A DNA stretch of 64,000 nt from Enterococcus sp. 9E7_DIV0242 (GCF_002140975.2 NZ_CP147247.1:3828501-3892500), one strand, 5' to 3'; shown: positions 24,273 to 33,254, numbered from the stretch's first letter. A program made the numbers and translations. Notes: a model not told the origin generated them from the letters alone.

Positions 24273-26294
24273 ATGGATCGTTTGGAAATGGCTTTGATTC
24301 AAGACTTTTTTCAAAGAGATGACATTGTGGTAAGTAAGATCCTGGCATCAAAGCTTTTATCACAAGGAGATTTAGCCGTGCATTTAAAAGAAATCAACCA
24401 TACTCTTCATTCCAAACTCACTGTAGAAGATGAACAAATTTATATATCAGATAAGGACCGAGAAAAATGTTATCGCTACTTAAAAAAACAAAAACTGACG
24501 ATTTTTACTTATTATGAAGGGAAATACCGCAGGGCCTTGCTCCTGTTACATTTGTTGCTAAGTAAGGCAGATATGAATCTTGCTGAGTTGACCGATCAGC
24601 TGCGTGTCAGTAAAAACACTACATTGTCTGAGATCAAACGCTTGAAACAAGAGCTGGAATTAAAAGGAATATTTCTAAAATATTCTAGGAAAACCGGCTA
24701 CACGCTTTTAGGATCAGAGTTTGCTATCAGAAATGAGCTGGTGAACACGTTGAAAAGTTTACTGAAACAGCCTTCAGGGCGATATTTTCTTTTGGAAACC
24801 GGCTTTGTTCAAGAACATGAATTGCTGCTCTTAAAGAACAGATTGACGAACATCCAACAAAAGGTACAGCTGACCTTTACAGAAGAAAGTTTAGAAGAAT
24901 TACCAATGGTATTGGCATTTTTGATTCAGCGGGCACAGCATCATGCCGGTGCCTGGCATTTCAAATTTGAGAAGTATGACATTAAAAATACAAAGGAGTT
25001 TCCTCTGTACGCAGAATTATTTCGACATGTAACGGACATAAATGAAAACGATTTATTGTATCTAGTTTTACAGGTCCTCTCTGCAACAATCGTTAAGACA
25101 ACTCTGGATTTATCTGACAGTGAAGATATCGTGAAAGCGACAGACCGATTTATTCTATTTCTGGAAGAAGAGTGTGTTATGCAGTTCGCCAATCCGGAAG
25201 GCTTGAAAGAAAAGCTGATTTTGCATGTTAGACCTGCAATCTATCGGTGTCTGCTGTGCGTGAATATCAAAAACCCTTTAACTGACGTATTTATTGAAGA
25301 ATATCGACCTCTTTATGAAAAAATCAAAGTGGGGGTTGGCATTTTTGAAGAGCTGATTGGGAGAGAATTTCCGAAAGAAGAAATTGTTTTTATTGCGATG
25401 ATTGTTATCAGCTCGATCATCCATACGAAAAATGGTACGGAAAAGCAGGTGTTTCGTGCAATGGTTTTATGTCGAAGTGGCATGTCGATCTCTAAGCTGT
25501 TGCTGGAAAATCTTCGCTCTATGTTTCCTAAGATTGAGTTTGTTGGTGCTTATGCCATTCATGAAGTATCTCAAACAGGATTTGAACCAGACTTTATTTT
25601 TACTACGATCCCAATTCACACAGAAATCACGACATTTCTCGTTCCGCCTGTGCTAGATAAGGATGCTCGAATAAAAATAAGTAATCAGGTAGAAGTCGCA
25701 ATCAATGAAGATGTTACCAAGAAAACTAAGGAATTATTTAGTTATTTAAGCGATCTCTTTCCTGAATTTTGCAAAGACGATGCCTTCATGCGTATTGAAA
25801 GTTTTTATATGAAAAGTGAACAACCGAGATTAGCAGTAGAGGAGGATCATTTTTTGCTGACGGAAGAGCATATGACTGTCTGTCAATCTGTAGATATGGG
25901 TGAAGCGCTGGCGTTGGCTTTTCAACCGTTACTTGATCGTGGAAGTATTACGGAAAATTATGTGAAGGAATGCAAAGATATTTTTGTTCAGGATTATCCC
26001 TATATGATGATTGCCTATGAATGTTACCTTCCTCATGCAAAGCCGGAACATGGGGTAAAAAAACCGGATTATCAGATTTTGTTTATCAAGGAGAAGTCAC
26101 TATTACCAAATGGGGACAGGATGCGTATGGTGATTGCTTTAGCACCATCGACAGAAAATCAACATGTAGAATGGCTGCTCAAAATGAATCAGTTATTGTT
26201 AGAAAGCAATCTTCAAAAAAAGCTGGGTGCGATCGATTCAAGAGAAGCATTGTTGGCGTTGCTACAACAGGAACTGAACAAGCTGCCCGAATGA
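24273..26294 (+). CDS. PRD-domain transcriptional regulator of a PTS operon (MtlR/LicR type)
   Basis: The 673-residue activator has N-terminal helix-turn-helix domains (LAELTDQLRVSKNTTLSEIKRL near residue 115), two PTS regulation domains (about 190-400), an EIIB-like domain beginning MVLCRSGMSISKLLLENL (about 405) and an EIIA-like domain at the end with the phosphorylatable His in CYLPHAKPEHG. The PTS controls such proteins by phosphorylating these His and Cys sites. A GTG at 24264 is in frame, but AGAGGTGA lies at the right distance from the ATG at 24273, so I use the ATG. It is the first gene of a galactitol-type PTS operon and is probably its activator. Confidence 0.89.
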   Translation: MDRLEMALIQDFFQRDDIVVSKILASKLLSQGDLAVHLKEINHTLHSKLTVEDEQIYISDKDREKCYRYLKKQKLTIFTYYEGKYRRALLLLHLLLSKADMNLAELTDQLRVSKNTTLSEIKRLKQELELKGIFLKYSRKTGYTLLGSEFAIRNELVNTLKSLLKQPSGRYFLLETGFVQEHELLLLKNRLTNIQQKVQLTFTEESLEELPMVLAFLIQRAQHHAGAWHFKFEKYDIKNTKEFPLYAELFRHVTDINENDLLYLVLQVLSATIVKTTLDLSDSEDIVKATDRFILFLEEECVMQFANPEGLKEKLILHVRPAIYRCLLCVNIKNPLTDVFIEEYRPLYEKIKVGVGIFEELIGREFPKEEIVFIAMIVISSIIHTKNGTEKQVFRAMVLCRSGMSISKLLLENLRSMFPKIEFVGAYAIHEVSQTGFEPDFIFTTIPIHTEITTFLVPPVLDKDARIKISNQVEVAINEDVTKKTKELFSYLSDLFPEFCKDDAFMRIESFYMKSEQPRLAVEEDHFLLTEEHMTVCQSVDMGEALALAFQPLLDRGSITENYVKECKDIFVQDYPYMMIAYECYLPHAKPEHGVKKPDYQILFIKEKSLLPNGDRMRMVIALAPSTENQHVEWLLKMNQLLLESNLQKKLGAIDSREALLALLQQELNKLPE

Positions 26295-26340
26295 ACACGA
26301 GTTACCAAGGTACTGATTAACTTTTTATAGAGGTGAAGAT

Positions 26341-26814
26341 ATGGTAGGAACAGAATTATTTAGTGAAGATTTGATATTTATTGGGCAGGAGCTGAGGGAT
26401 CGAGCAGAGCTGTTTAAGTGGTTCAATGGTTGTATGATCGAACAAGGATTTGTGAATGAAAGCTATTATGAAAGTATTTTAAAGCGTGAGCAACAGTTTC
26501 CAACAGGAATCCAAACGCCCACAGTTGGAGTCGCTATTCCCCATGCTGACCCGGATAACTTAAACAAGCCCTTTATTGCAGTGGTTAGACCAAAACGAGG
26601 AATTGAGTTTGAGCCGATGGGTATTGCGGAAGGAAATATACAGGCAGAGCTGATTTTCATGCTAGGGGTTCTTAAAAATGGAGACCAAGTGATTGCTTTG
26701 CAGAAGCTGATGAATCTGTTGACGAATAATGAGGCGGTACAACAGCTGTTGGAGGTACGTACCTGTAAAGAAATGATGGAGATTATACGGGTGAATTTTG
26801 ATCAAGGAGAATAG
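26341..26814 (+). CDS. PTS EIIA component, galactitol/fructose type
   Basis: This 157-residue cytosolic phosphocarrier takes phosphate from HPr and passes it to the EIIB encoded next. The active His is about residue 67 in GVAIPHADPDN, with the family block TPTVGVAIPHAD. A typical C-terminal half follows (LIFMLGVLKNGDQVIALQKLMNLL). Length is normal for a separate EIIA. It follows the regulator by 46 bases with RBS AGAGGTG and precedes EIIB by 47 bases. Confidence 0.9.
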   Translation: MVGTELFSEDLIFIGQELRDRAELFKWFNGCMIEQGFVNESYYESILKREQQFPTGIQTPTVGVAIPHADPDNLNKPFIAVVRPKRGIEFEPMGIAEGNIQAELIFMLGVLKNGDQVIALQKLMNLLTNNEAVQQLLEVRTCKEMMEIIRVNFDQGE

Positions 26815-26861
26815 GAAAATAGCATGAATAATTAAGTATAAATAATTAGGAGGAAAAGAAA

Positions 26862-27140
26862 ATGAAACGAATTATTGTCGCATGTGGTAGCGGGGTAGCA
26901 ACCTCTCAAACAGTCGCCAGCAAAGTGACTAGATTATTGAAGGAGCGTAATGTGAACGCCTATGTTGAAGCAGTGGATTTGAAATCAGTTGAGCGTTATA
27001 TGGATTCAAGTGTTGCCTATATCACGATCACGAAGACAAAGAAAGAATATCCGATTCCTGTTATTAATGGGATTGCTTTTTTAACCGGAATGGGTCAGGA
27101 GACAGAATTGCAAAAGCTGATTGATATTTGCAGTAAATAA
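26862..27140 (+). CDS. PTS EIIB component, galactitol type
   Basis: This 92-residue protein carries the phosphorylated Cys8 in IIVACGSGVATSQTVASKV, the signature of GatB-type EIIB. It transfers phosphate to the sugar during transport through EIIC. A strong AGGAGG precedes it and the EIIC gene begins 24 bases after its stop. Length and order (A, B, C) are standard for the galactitol family. Confidence 0.92.
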   Translation: MKRIIVACGSGVATSQTVASKVTRLLKERNVNAYVEAVDLKSVERYMDSSVAYITITKTKKEYPIPVINGIAFLTGMGQETELQKLIDICSK

Positions 27141-27164
27141 TCATAACTATGAGGAGGTAAAAAG

Positions 27165-28550
27165 ATGGAGATTTTAAGTAATGTAGTGAACTACTTATTG
27201 AGTCTTGGTGCTGCAATCTTTGTTCCAATCATTATCATCATTGCTGGTCTGATTGTTGGAATGAAGGTGAAGGATGCGATAAGCTCCGGTATTACGTTAG
27301 GTGTTGCTTTTACTGGGATGACGATGTTGATCAGCTTTATGACTGGGGCTATTAGTCCGGCCGCAGAAGCAATGCTTGAGACAGTTGGTATTTCATTGCC
27401 GATTGTTGATGGTGGTTGGACAACGATGTCTACGATTTCCTGGTCATGGCCGTATGCTTTTTTGATGTTTCCTCTGATGATCGGGATCAATGTACTTATG
27501 TTGGTCATTAACAAGACGAATACATTTAATGCAGATTTATGGAATGTCTGGGGAAAAATATTTACAGCAGTGGCGGTTGTTGGAATCACTGGTAGTGTGC
27601 CGTTGGCTTTTGCAGTTGCGGCAGTACAAATCGTGTTCGAATTGAAAAGCGCAGATGCACACCAGCACCGCATCGAAACGCTATCTGGTATTCCTGGTGT
27701 GACATGTACCCATAAAATGGTTTTTTTAGCTGCAATCTTTTATCCTATCGACAAGCTACTTCGCAAGATCCCTGCACTAGATAAGGATTTTGATGCGGAA
27801 TCATTAAAGGACAAGGTCGGTATTTTTGCAGAAAATCATGTATTAGGCTTTATTTTAGGCTGTGTATTTGGGGTGCTTGCTCGATATAGTATTGCTGAAA
27901 CATTGACTTTGGCAATACAAGCAGCGACAGCTTTGACACTATTTCCTGTGATCACAAAATACTTTATGCAAGCCTTATCTCCTATTTCTGAAGCGGTGAG
28001 TGATTTCATGAATAAGAGGTTTGAAGGACGAACATTATTAGTTGGGTTGGACTGGCCGTTTATGGGTGGATCAAACGAAATCTGGTTGGCGGTTATCTAT
28101 TCTGTACCGGTTACGTTAATCTTTTCAATGTTCCTTCCTGGAAATGAAATTTTGCCATTTGCAGGAATCATTAATATCGCTTTAGCGGTTCCGGCATTTT
28201 TAGTTACCGGTGGAAACTTACTGAGGATGATTATCCTTTGTACGATTGGCTCGCCGATCTTTTTATGGGTAGGCACAGCTTTTGCTCCCTTCATGACAAA
28301 CTTAGCGAATACTACAGGGGCTGTTCAATTGGAAGCAGGGAAAATGATTTCTAACAGCTCGATCGATGGACCCGTGTTTACCTACGCGTTTTCACATGTT
28401 TTTAAGTTTTTAGAAGGAAACTTTATTCCTTTAATCATTTTGATTGTTTGGGTCGTCAGCTTTATTTTCTATTATCGAGACTTGATGCGTGAAGCGAAAG
28501 CCGCGCAGCAGCTAGAACAAGAGGAACCATTGGAGGCGGCAGAAGCCTAA
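27165..28550 (+). CDS. PTS EIIC permease, galactitol (GatC) family
   Basis: This 461-residue membrane protein forms the sugar channel. It has about ten helices and the GatC-type blocks FVPIIIIIAGLIVGMKVKDAI near the start, GGWTTMSTISWSWPYAFLMFPL, LNVWGKIFTAV-like NLWNVWGKIF, and FLEGNFIPLIILIVWVVSF near the end. The family carries galactitol and several other polyols and ketoses. The lack of a polyol dehydrogenase in the operon suggests that the sugar may not be galactitol. RBS GAGGAGG. Confidence 0.9.
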   Translation: MEILSNVVNYLLSLGAAIFVPIIIIIAGLIVGMKVKDAISSGITLGVAFTGMTMLISFMTGAISPAAEAMLETVGISLPIVDGGWTTMSTISWSWPYAFLMFPLMIGINVLMLVINKTNTFNADLWNVWGKIFTAVAVVGITGSVPLAFAVAAVQIVFELKSADAHQHRIETLSGIPGVTCTHKMVFLAAIFYPIDKLLRKIPALDKDFDAESLKDKVGIFAENHVLGFILGCVFGVLARYSIAETLTLAIQAATALTLFPVITKYFMQALSPISEAVSDFMNKRFEGRTLLVGLDWPFMGGSNEIWLAVIYSVPVTLIFSMFLPGNEILPFAGIINIALAVPAFLVTGGNLLRMIILCTIGSPIFLWVGTAFAPFMTNLANTTGAVQLEAGKMISNSSIDGPVFTYAFSHVFKFLEGNFIPLIILIVWVVSFIFYYRDLMREAKAAQQLEQEEPLEAAEA

Positions 28551-28566
28551 GGAAAGGATAGGTAGG

Positions 28567-29490
28567 ATGATCTATACAATCACATTGAATCCGGCAATTG
28601 ATCGCTTGTTGTTTCTTGAGAAGACATTGACGAAAAGAAAGACGAATCGTGCGTCAAAGGTGACCTATGATATTGGAGGTAAAGGAACGCATGGTTCCTT
28701 TGCCATGACAAGATTAGGTGTCCCAAATCTGGCGCTAGGGTTTGCGGGAGAGAGAAACTTTGAGACGTTTGAACGGATATTGAGTCAAAAGGAAATTACG
28801 CACTCTTTTATTCAAATACCTGATGGACAAACCCGAGAGTCGATCGTTGCGATTGAACCTGGAAATCAAGGAACAACTATGCTGACGGAACCAAGTTTTT
28901 TCGTTCAAAATGCAGAAAAGAAGCAGCTGCTCCAGTTTCTGGAAGATAGACTGACATCAGAGGATCTGGTGTTGATTGCAGGCTCGATGCCGGAAAATTT
29001 TTTGCTGAGTGACTTAAAAGAAATGATACAGATGGTCAAAGAAAAACAAGCATTTATTGCTTGTGATCTGTCTGGCGATGCATTGCTTCAAGTAGTTCAG
29101 CTGGGTGTGGATTTTATCAAGCCTAACGAGTTTGAAATGGCTGAGCTACTGAACGGAAAAGTAGGTTCAGAGAAGGAAGCTTTAGCACTTTTGGCGCAAG
29201 AAATCACCTGTATTGTTGCGTCAAAAGGAGAGCAGGGGAGTATTTGTTATTACGAAGGAAAACAGTATCAGGTTATTGCACCTATAGTAAATGAGGTCAA
29301 TGATACCGGAGCAGGTGACTGTTTTGTAGGTGCGTTTCTGGCAGAATTTTACCAGAGCAGGGATATCCGACAAGCTCTTCGAATGGGAAGTGCCTGTGCC
29401 GCTAGCAAGGTCCAATATGAGGACAGTTCTTATTTTGATCCAAAGGAAGCAAAAAGTTTGATGGCAGAAGTACAGATTATTGAACACTAA
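28567..29490 (+). CDS. PfkB-family sugar phosphate kinase (1-phosphofructokinase/tagatose-6-phosphate kinase type)
   Basis: This 307-residue kinase would add a second phosphate to the PTS product. The start MIYTITLNPAIDR is like FruK and LacC, but the substrate loop reads GGKGTHGSFAM where FruK has GGKGxNVS. The ATP and catalytic motif NDTGAGDCFVGAF sits near residue 245, with the base Asp in GAGD. It is followed by a class II aldolase, so it may produce a ketose bisphosphate for cleavage. The altered loop suggests a different sugar from fructose 1-phosphate. It is 16 bases after the EIIC stop. Confidence 0.85.
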   Translation: MIYTITLNPAIDRLLFLEKTLTKRKTNRASKVTYDIGGKGTHGSFAMTRLGVPNLALGFAGERNFETFERILSQKEITHSFIQIPDGQTRESIVAIEPGNQGTTMLTEPSFFVQNAEKKQLLQFLEDRLTSEDLVLIAGSMPENFLLSDLKEMIQMVKEKQAFIACDLSGDALLQVVQLGVDFIKPNEFEMAELLNGKVGSEKEALALLAQEITCIVASKGEQGSICYYEGKQYQVIAPIVNEVNDTGAGDCFVGAFLAEFYQSRDIRQALRMGSACAASKVQYEDSSYFDPKEAKSLMAEVQIIEH

Positions 29491-29522
29491 ATAGAGCTGA
29501 ACAAAGAAACAGGAGGAAGAAT

Positions 29523-30170
29523 ATGCTATATCAATCAGAACGAGAAGAGTTATGTAAGATTACGAAAAATATTTATCAGCGGTATGGAACGAATGCTGCT
29601 GGAGGAAATATCAGTGTGCGTTTGAATGAGGAACATATCATCATGACTCCGACATTGATGTCACAGAATCACCTATGTGACCTTTCGCCGTATCAAATTT
29701 TAGTCGTTGATATGAATGAAACGATTGTTGAAGGATACGGTAGACTGACTAGAGAAATCAATATGCACATGGCTTGTTATCGAGAAAACCGCAAGATCGG
29801 CTGTGTTCTGCATGGGCATGCGAGAGAATCGATGGTTTTTGCTTCTCAGGGAATGGACATGCCGAACCTGACAGAAGCAACCCAAAAATTCGGAAAGATT
29901 CCGTGTCTGCGATTTGCTCCGGCCTGTTCCTCCGAGCTCGCTGAAATCGTGACAGAGCATGTCAACAGCTTGGGAGAGGATGTACTATCAAAGGCGATGC
30001 TGCTGAACAAGCACGGAGTTTTGGTACTTGAAGAAACACTCCATAAGGCGAACGATATGTTGGAACGTCTGGAATATAATGCCTATGTTGCATACAAAGC
30101 ACTGCTGTTTGACAAACTAGGCATTCAGCCCATTGAATCTGGTGAGTATGCTTACAACGTAGAAGAGTAA
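29523..30170 (+). CDS. Class II aldolase, FucA/AraD family
   Basis: This 215-residue zinc enzyme either cleaves a sugar phosphate to DHAP plus an aldehyde or epimerises a pentulose 5-phosphate. The phosphate-binding motif AAGGNISVR is near residue 22, and the zinc histidines are in VLHGHARE (about 97-101) with a third His in LNKHGVLV (about 160). The FucA-type tail is present. In this operon the aldolase role is more likely than epimerase because a sugar kinase precedes it. It is the last PTS operon gene; a terminator follows. Confidence 0.87.
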   Translation: MLYQSEREELCKITKNIYQRYGTNAAGGNISVRLNEEHIIMTPTLMSQNHLCDLSPYQILVVDMNETIVEGYGRLTREINMHMACYRENRKIGCVLHGHARESMVFASQGMDMPNLTEATQKFGKIPCLRFAPACSSELAEIVTEHVNSLGEDVLSKAMLLNKHGVLVLEETLHKANDMLERLEYNAYVAYKALLFDKLGIQPIESGEYAYNVEE

Positions 30171-30207
30171 AGACAATTACAGCCTGCAACAGTTTAAATA
30201 GGGAGAG

Positions 30208-30250
30208 GAAAAAGCCGCAGTGAAATCTACTAATTTCACTGTGGCTTTTC
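30208..30250. terminator. Bidirectional terminator between the PTS operon and the minus-strand orphan gene
   Basis: AAAAGCCGCAGTGAAAT (30210-30226) pairs with ATTTCACTGTGGCTTTT (30233-30249) with one G-T pair and a 6-base loop; A and T runs lie on the two sides. Confidence 0.9.
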
Positions 30251-30277
30251 GGTTGGCATTTATCCATCAAGCTAGAT

Positions 30278-30682
30278 TTATTCTGCGTAAATCCCTTCTC
30301 CTAAGTGATATTCAGCATGTATTTTTCCAGAAACGGTTGTTTCGATGATGTCATATACTGTTGTTTCTGCCAATTCTTGATATAATTGGCTATCCCTTTT
30401 TAGAAAGTGAATGTCTTCGTGTTCGAGTGTCGGTATTATCTTGTCTACATTTGCTAAACGTTCACAGACATAATCAACAATTTCTCCTCGAGTTATACTT
30501 TCCAGTCCCAGTTGAACTAAATAGGCAACTTTTATAAAGGGGGACTTGCGAAAAATAAAATGGTTCTCCTCAATTGTTTTGGCTGTTGCCTGGCTGACTG
30601 TAAAACCAAATTCATCTATGCATTCTTCAAATACAAATACGACATCATTTATGATCATTTCGTATGTTTTCTCTGCTTTCAT
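30278..30682 (-). CDS. Hypothetical cytosolic protein
   Basis: This 134-residue acidic protein is read on the minus strand with a strong AGGAG ribosome-binding site. It has no membrane segment or signal peptide and appears mostly helical. I do not recognise its family. Visible features are an acidic N-terminal part (VFVFEECIDEFGF) and a C-terminal block AETTVYDIIETTVSGKIHAEYHLGEG. It is divergent from the sirtuin gene and shares a terminator with the PTS operon. Its small acidic nature is compatible with an immunity-type protein, but there is no toxin gene beside it. Confidence 0.65.
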   Translation of the reverse strand: MKAEKTYEMIINDVVFVFEECIDEFGFTVSQATAKTIEENHFIFRKSPFIKVAYLVQLGLESITRGEIVDYVCERLANVDKIIPTLEHEDIHFLKRDSQLYQELAETTVYDIIETTVSGKIHAEYHLGEGIYAE

Positions 30683-30869
30683 GCGGATCTCCTATTTCGG
30701 TAGCAGCGGATGCTACTCTTTTTCTTTAATTATATACTAGAAACACAATGAAACGAGTTGATTTGAAAAAGGACCATCGCCAATTTTTAGGATTTTTACT
30801 TTATCTCTGGTAATTGATGGTACATTGTTCTTAATATCGTCTATAATAGAAGATAGGAGTTGAAAACTT

Positions 30870-31580
30870 ATGAATACACTTACTATAGAAACAGGTATTG
30901 AATGGATAAATGAAGCACAATCGATTACTTTTTTGACGGGTGCGGGTGTATCTACTGCATCTGGCATTCCAGATTATCGCTCATTAACAGGCGTTTATCA
31001 AGGGCTGGAAGCACCAGAGTATTTACTTAGCCGGACGTGTATGCTTCAAGAACCGGAGAAATTTTACGGATTTGTGAAAAAACTCTATCATCCAGAGGCC
31101 AAGCCGAATGTAATCCATCAGGTTATGGCTGATTTTGAAAATCATAAAGATAGTTGGGTTGTTTCTCAAAATATAGATGGTCTTCATGAAAAAGCCGGGA
31201 GCCAGAAAAGAATTGATTTTCATGGTAGCTTGTACCATTGTTATTGTCAGAAATGTGGCCAACAAGTATCTGCTGAGTCGTATGTAAAAGAGGATCGGCA
31301 TGAGCAATGTGGCGGCCAAGTGCGACCGGATATTGTCTTATATGAAGAAGGCTTCGAGGATGAAACAATCTCAAAAGCAGTACAAGCAGTTGCCAATGCA
31401 GAACTAATAGTGATTGTCGGTACCAGCTTTCAAGTCCATCCGTTTTGTGATTTAATTTTTTACGCACAACCAACGGCTAAGATACTGGTGATCAACCAGA
31501 CACCTGTGACCATCCAAAAAGAAGCATTTTTTATCGAGACAGATGCAGTTAAGCTATTTCAGCAAGTAAAGAATGCGTAG
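30870..31580 (+). CDS. Sir2-family NAD-dependent protein deacylase
   Basis: This 236-residue cytosolic enzyme removes acyl groups from protein lysines using NAD. The NAD site is FLTGAGVSTASGIPDYRS (about 23-40), then QNIDGLHEKAGS, the catalytic His118 in DFHGSLYH, and a zinc module with CYCQKC followed by EQCGGQVRP. The last of the usual four zinc-site cysteines is in ECGG-like form. The late Rossmann blocks VGTSFQVHP and VINQTP are present. It is about the normal length. A TATAAT at 30842-30847 lies just upstream. It may modify central metabolic enzymes such as acetyl-CoA synthetases, by analogy only. Confidence 0.92.
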   Translation: MNTLTIETGIEWINEAQSITFLTGAGVSTASGIPDYRSLTGVYQGLEAPEYLLSRTCMLQEPEKFYGFVKKLYHPEAKPNVIHQVMADFENHKDSWVVSQNIDGLHEKAGSQKRIDFHGSLYHCYCQKCGQQVSAESYVKEDRHEQCGGQVRPDIVLYEEGFEDETISKAVQAVANAELIVIVGTSFQVHPFCDLIFYAQPTAKILVINQTPVTIQKEAFFIETDAVKLFQQVKNA

Positions 31581-31679
31581 TAATAGCAATAATATCAAAA
31601 AAATAGGTTCGCATTCCGTAGTAGCAGGATTTTTGGTGTCTAGGAGACGGCGCGACCTATAAGAACAAGGAGTAATCAA

Positions 31680-32528
31680 ATGGAAACTTTTAAATCTGAA
31701 AAACAAAAAATGATTAATGGAGAACTTTATTTCGCTGCTGATCCAGAGCTTTCTGCAGCACGTCAGCATGCTCGCGAACAGATGAAGCTAATCAATAATG
31801 AAATGGATAAGAACATTCGAAAACAGCTGATTGAAGAGACTTTTGGCACAACCGGAACAGGCGTGTTTATTGAACCAAATTTGAAATTTGACTATGGCTT
31901 CAACATTCATGTTGGGAAAAATTTCTATGCAAACTTTGATAATATTTTTCTTGATATCTGTCCCATCAGAATTGGTGATAACTGTATGTTTGGCCCGAAT
32001 GTTCAATTGTACACAGCTTCTCATCCATTGAATCCAGGCAAAAGAAATAGCGGGCTGGAATTTGGGAAACCAATAACGATTGGGGACAATGTCTGGATTG
32101 GCGGTGGGGCAGTAATCGTTCCCGGCGTGACTTTAGGGAACAATGTGGTTGTTGCTGCGGGTGCAGTAGTAACGAAATCAGTGCCGGATGATTGTGTGGT
32201 CGGAGGAAATCCGGCTAAGATCATTAAAAATATTAATGAAACAGTAGAGCAAACGGATGTGTTAGCTGGACCGAGAGAAAAGATCGATGCACTTGACCGA
32301 GAAATCACCTCTCTTTTAGAACAACGTATGGATGCGGTGATGGAAATCGCAGCAATTAAAAAGGCGCAAGGAATAGAGATTCTTGATACTTCCAGAGAGC
32401 AGAAGGTTCTTGAAAAAATCGAATCTTATACAAAGAAAGCGGACTATAAGACCGTTATCCAAGAGACCTACATGGGAATCATGGCTGCTTCAAGAGCCTT
32501 TCAAAAGGAACAAATCGATAAAATATAA
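31680..32528 (+). CDS. Maltose-type sugar O-acetyltransferase fused to an AroQ-type chorismate mutase
   Basis: Residues 1-185 are a left-handed beta-helix acetyltransferase (Maa/LacA type) with an N-terminal Mac region, catalytic His115 in TASHPLNP, and hexapeptide repeats ending in VVGGNPAKIIKNI. Residues 198-282 align with AroQ chorismate mutase and keep the active residues of the E. coli enzyme: Arg199 (REKID), Arg in EQRM, Lys in AAIKK, Asp and Arg-Glu in LDTSRE, and Ser and Gln in ASRAFQ. Chorismate mutase makes prephenate for Phe and Tyr. The two activities have no obvious link, which makes the fusion odd. The gene stops 14 bases before niaR. RBS AAGGAG. Confidence 0.88.
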   Translation: METFKSEKQKMINGELYFAADPELSAARQHAREQMKLINNEMDKNIRKQLIEETFGTTGTGVFIEPNLKFDYGFNIHVGKNFYANFDNIFLDICPIRIGDNCMFGPNVQLYTASHPLNPGKRNSGLEFGKPITIGDNVWIGGGAVIVPGVTLGNNVVVAAGAVVTKSVPDDCVVGGNPAKIIKNINETVEQTDVLAGPREKIDALDREITSLLEQRMDAVMEIAAIKKAQGIEILDTSREQKVLEKIESYTKKADYKTVIQETYMGIMAASRAFQKEQIDKI

Positions 32529-32542
32529 TGAGGTGAAGGGAT

Positions 32543-33058
32543 ATGGATGGAACGCAAAGACGTTCAGAAATTTTGAATGTATTGGAAGTTGCTGAAACGC
32601 CTGTCAGTGCTGGAAAACTGGCCGCGAAGTTCGTAGTCAGTCGTCAAATTATTGTCGGAGATGTTGCTTTACTGCGAGCGGCAGGTCATGAGATCGTGGC
32701 GACTGCTAGAGGGTATATATTGGAGCGTATGGAAGAAGCTGGGGTTATTCGAAAAATCGCTTGTCAGCACCAACCAAGTCAAACAGAGGATGAGCTTTCC
32801 TGCATTGTTTCCTACGGAGGCGAGGTGCTTGATGTGGTCGTGGAACATCCAATTTATGGGGAATTGACAGGGAATCTCAGAGTTCGGACGAAAGAAGATA
32901 TCAAACGATTTATCGCATCGTATAAAAAGAGTAACGCTTCGTTGTTGTCTGAATTAACGGGTGGTATCCATCTTCACACGATTCGTTGTGAGAATGAAGA
33001 GGTGTTGGAGCAGATTAAAGAGGCCTTACTAAAAAAAGGAATTCTATACCAAGGCTAA
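32543..33058 (+). CDS. niaR: Niacin-responsive transcriptional repressor NiaR
   Basis: This 171-residue repressor has an N-terminal helix-turn-helix (RRSEILNVLEVAETPVSAGK and FVVSRQIIVGDV, residues 6-45) and a C-terminal 3H domain with its conserved histidines in VVVEHPIYGELTG and GGIHLHTI. NiaR binds nicotinate and represses NAD precursor uptake and synthesis genes. No NAD gene lies beside it here; instead it is placed 14 bases after the acetyltransferase-mutase fusion. RBS GAGGTGAAGG. Length is normal. Confidence 0.92.
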   Translation: MDGTQRRSEILNVLEVAETPVSAGKLAAKFVVSRQIIVGDVALLRAAGHEIVATARGYILERMEEAGVIRKIACQHQPSQTEDELSCIVSYGGEVLDVVVEHPIYGELTGNLRVRTKEDIKRFIASYKKSNASLLSELTGGIHLHTIRCENEEVLEQIKEALLKKGILYQG

Positions 33059-33086
33059 GAATTGGCAAAGCAATATAGGAGAGAAG

Positions 33087-33124
33087 AGTCTATTGAGAGC
33101 GATTGTTTTCGATAGGCTTTTTTT
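33087..33124 (+). terminator. Rho-independent terminator after niaR
   Basis: AGTCTATTGA (33087-33096) pairs with TCGATAGGCT (33109-33118) using G-T pairs, followed by a run of seven T. Confidence 0.72.
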
Positions 33125-33254
33125 GGAACTGTTGAAGGGTTTTAAATTATGATGAAATTAGTGTGTCTGTAAAATTGAGCAGAGGCCGTCAAGATTCCAC
33201 TAAATATTTCATGTTACAGTTAGGTTGTTCATAACTATTATTGGAGGGATATAT

